From: Thermoanaerobaculales bacterium
Lineage (GTDB): Bacteria > Acidobacteriota > Thermoanaerobaculia > Thermoanaerobaculales > Sulfomarinibacteraceae
Assembly (NCBI GenBank): GCA_029938595.1
Contig: JAOZUP010000014.1
Span: forward strand, 1-22,317
Direction of reading: 5' to 3'
DNA length: 22,317 bases
In this document: piece after piece, positions 21,464 through 22,317 of the stretch
Layout: each line of letters begins with the position of its first letter
How positions within the stretch are numbered: position 1 is the first letter of the stretch
The notes under the pieces: model-generated
What the model saw: only the letters and a program-made list of their open reading frames with translations
What the model was told of the DNA's origin: nothing
Databases searched by the model: none
Program-made: the position numbers and the translations under genes

Positions 21464-22317
21464 ATGACAAACACGAAGAAATACCGCGGAACGATAGGTA
21501 TCCTCACCGGAGGCGGCGATGTGCCCGGTCTCAATCCGGCCATCCGCGCGGTGACGGTTCGGGCCCTGCGCGAGGGCTTCAAGGTGCTTGGGATTCGTCA
21601 AGGTTGGGCTGGACTGATCGAGATCGACCGCGATCGCAAGAACGGTTCGGACTACGTGATCGACCTCACGGAGGAGGTGGTCAACAAGGTCGGCCGCACC
21701 GGCGGAACCTTCCTCCACAGCTCCCGAACCCGTCCGTCGCACGTGCCGCTGACCGCGCTTCCAGATCACCTCCGGGATCGCTATGGCGACGACGTCAACG
21801 ACCTCTCTGCCGAGGTGCTCGCCAACATCGAGTATCTGGGCATCGACACCATGGTGCCCATCGGCGGCGACGACACCCTCTCCTACGGAGTCCACCTTCA
21901 CAACCAGGGGGTGCCGGTGATCGCGCTCCCGAAGACCATGGACAACGACGTCCCCGGCACCGACTACTGCATCGGTTTCTCGACCTGCGTCACTCGGACC
22001 ATCGCCATGACCCATGCGCTGCGCACATCGGCCGGCAGCCATGAGCGCTTCCTGGTGATCGAGGTTTTCGGGCGCTATGCCGGCTTCACCGCTCTGCTGC
22101 CGACAATGGCCGGCGCTGCCAACCGCTGCGTCATCCCGGAACACCCCTTCGATATAGAACATCTCTGCGAGCGGCTGTCGCGTGACCGGGATAAGGCCCG
22201 CTCCAACTACAGCGTCGTACTGGTGTCCGAAGGGGCGACCTTCACTGGCGAGAGCGAGATGGTGTACGAGGACGACGAGAAGGACATGTTCGGCCACAAG
22301 AAGCTGGGCGGTGTCGG
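21464..22317 (+). CDS. 6-phosphofructokinase, likely PPi-dependent (3' end beyond window)
   Basis: The first 284 residues of a cytosolic phosphofructokinase that phosphorylates fructose 6-phosphate in glycolysis. Motifs: GILTGGGDVPGLN (residues 12-24), GGTFLHSSR (80-88), PIGGDDT (132-138), PKTMDND (156-162, with the catalytic Asp160), GFSTC (171-175), FGRYAGFTAL (202-211) and VSEGATF (254-260). Asp after GGD (Asp137) and Lys in PKT (Lys157) are the pair that in this family marks pyrophosphate as phosphoryl donor; ATP enzymes have Gly at both. If so, the reaction is reversible and can serve gluconeogenesis. The start has GGAGG at 21450-21454; an ATG at 21457 is in another frame. The gene is cut off by the window end. 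Confidence 0.9.
   Translation, partial: MTNTKKYRGTIGILTGGGDVPGLNPAIRAVTVRALREGFKVLGIRQGWAGLIEIDRDRKNGSDYVIDLTEEVVNKVGRTGGTFLHSSRTRPSHVPLTALPDHLRDRYGDDVNDLSAEVLANIEYLGIDTMVPIGGDDTLSYGVHLHNQGVPVIALPKTMDNDVPGTDYCIGFSTCVTRTIAMTHALRTSAGSHERFLVIEVFGRYAGFTALLPTMAGAANRCVIPEHPFDIEHLCERLSRDRDKARSNYSVVLVSEGATFTGESEMVYEDDEKDMFGHKKLGGV

Noticed and set aside
21457..22044. 195-aa open frame starting at the ATG nearest the ribosome-binding site
   Set aside because: The overlapping frame from 21464 encodes unmistakable phosphofructokinase motifs; the 195-aa frame is Arg/His-rich without domains.

Overview
The window is GC-rich bacterial DNA from a Gram-negative organism. An outer membrane is implied by a FadL-type barrel, an MtrB-type barrel and many signal peptides. 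The mix of proteins (CRTAC1/ASPIC-UnbV secreted protein, porin-cytochrome conduit, PPi-type phosphofructokinase, very long GH13 protein) and the intergenic tandem oligomers suggest Acidobacteriota or a neighbouring phylum. That placement is inference: there is no rRNA or other marker here.

Layout. 1-444 has no convincing gene but carries a run of back-to-back hairpins (100-281) and phased oligomer repeats (312-393). 445-1227 (+) is a rhomboid-like membrane protein that seems to lack the catalytic Ser and His. It converges, through two strong palindromes, on a two-gene minus-strand unit (4011 to 1313): a FadL/OmpP1 outer-membrane channel followed by a secreted GDSL/SGNH hydrolase. Divergent from it, 4158-5663 (+) is a secreted FG-GAP/ASPIC-UnbV protein. 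Two minus-strand genes follow: an aldo/keto reductase (5749-6741) and a multi-pass transporter resembling the ANKH/MOP type (6910-8208).

The centrepiece is a minus-strand operon (13042 to 8436): an MtrB/PioB-like outer-membrane beta-barrel, a decaheme DmsE/MtrA-like cytochrome (start overlaps the barrel stop by 4 nt) and a larger cytochrome-c554-like multiheme protein with seven CXXCH motifs and one CX3CH. It ends at a clear intrinsic terminator (8385-8411). Together these look like a porin-cytochrome conduit moving electrons across the outer membrane.

On the plus strand follow an endonuclease/exonuclease/phosphatase-family protein (13371-14411), a 1175-residue GH13 alpha-amylase-family enzyme (14527-18054) and a translationally coupled, membrane-anchored beta-rich protein of unknown function (18051-19028). 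Two small minus-strand genes (20143 to 18985) encode an unrecognised 291-aa protein and a DUF6116-like membrane protein. The last plus-strand genes are dihydroorotase pyrC (20306-21364), preceded by a perfect 20-bp stem-loop, and the 5' part of a phosphofructokinase gene (21464 to the window end) with signature residues of the pyrophosphate-dependent type.

The most unusual non-coding feature is a set of short-unit tandem repeats arranged as inverted pairs around a unique loop, placed at or just after gene ends: 5661-5736 (GATCA-type), 6801-6901 (ATCGCT-type), 8231-8381 and 14405-14517 (GAATTAG-type, two related copies), with a simpler AACGTT block at 21341-21374. The unit sequence differs from place to place but the architecture is shared. 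Three of these repeats contain the stop codon of the preceding gene.
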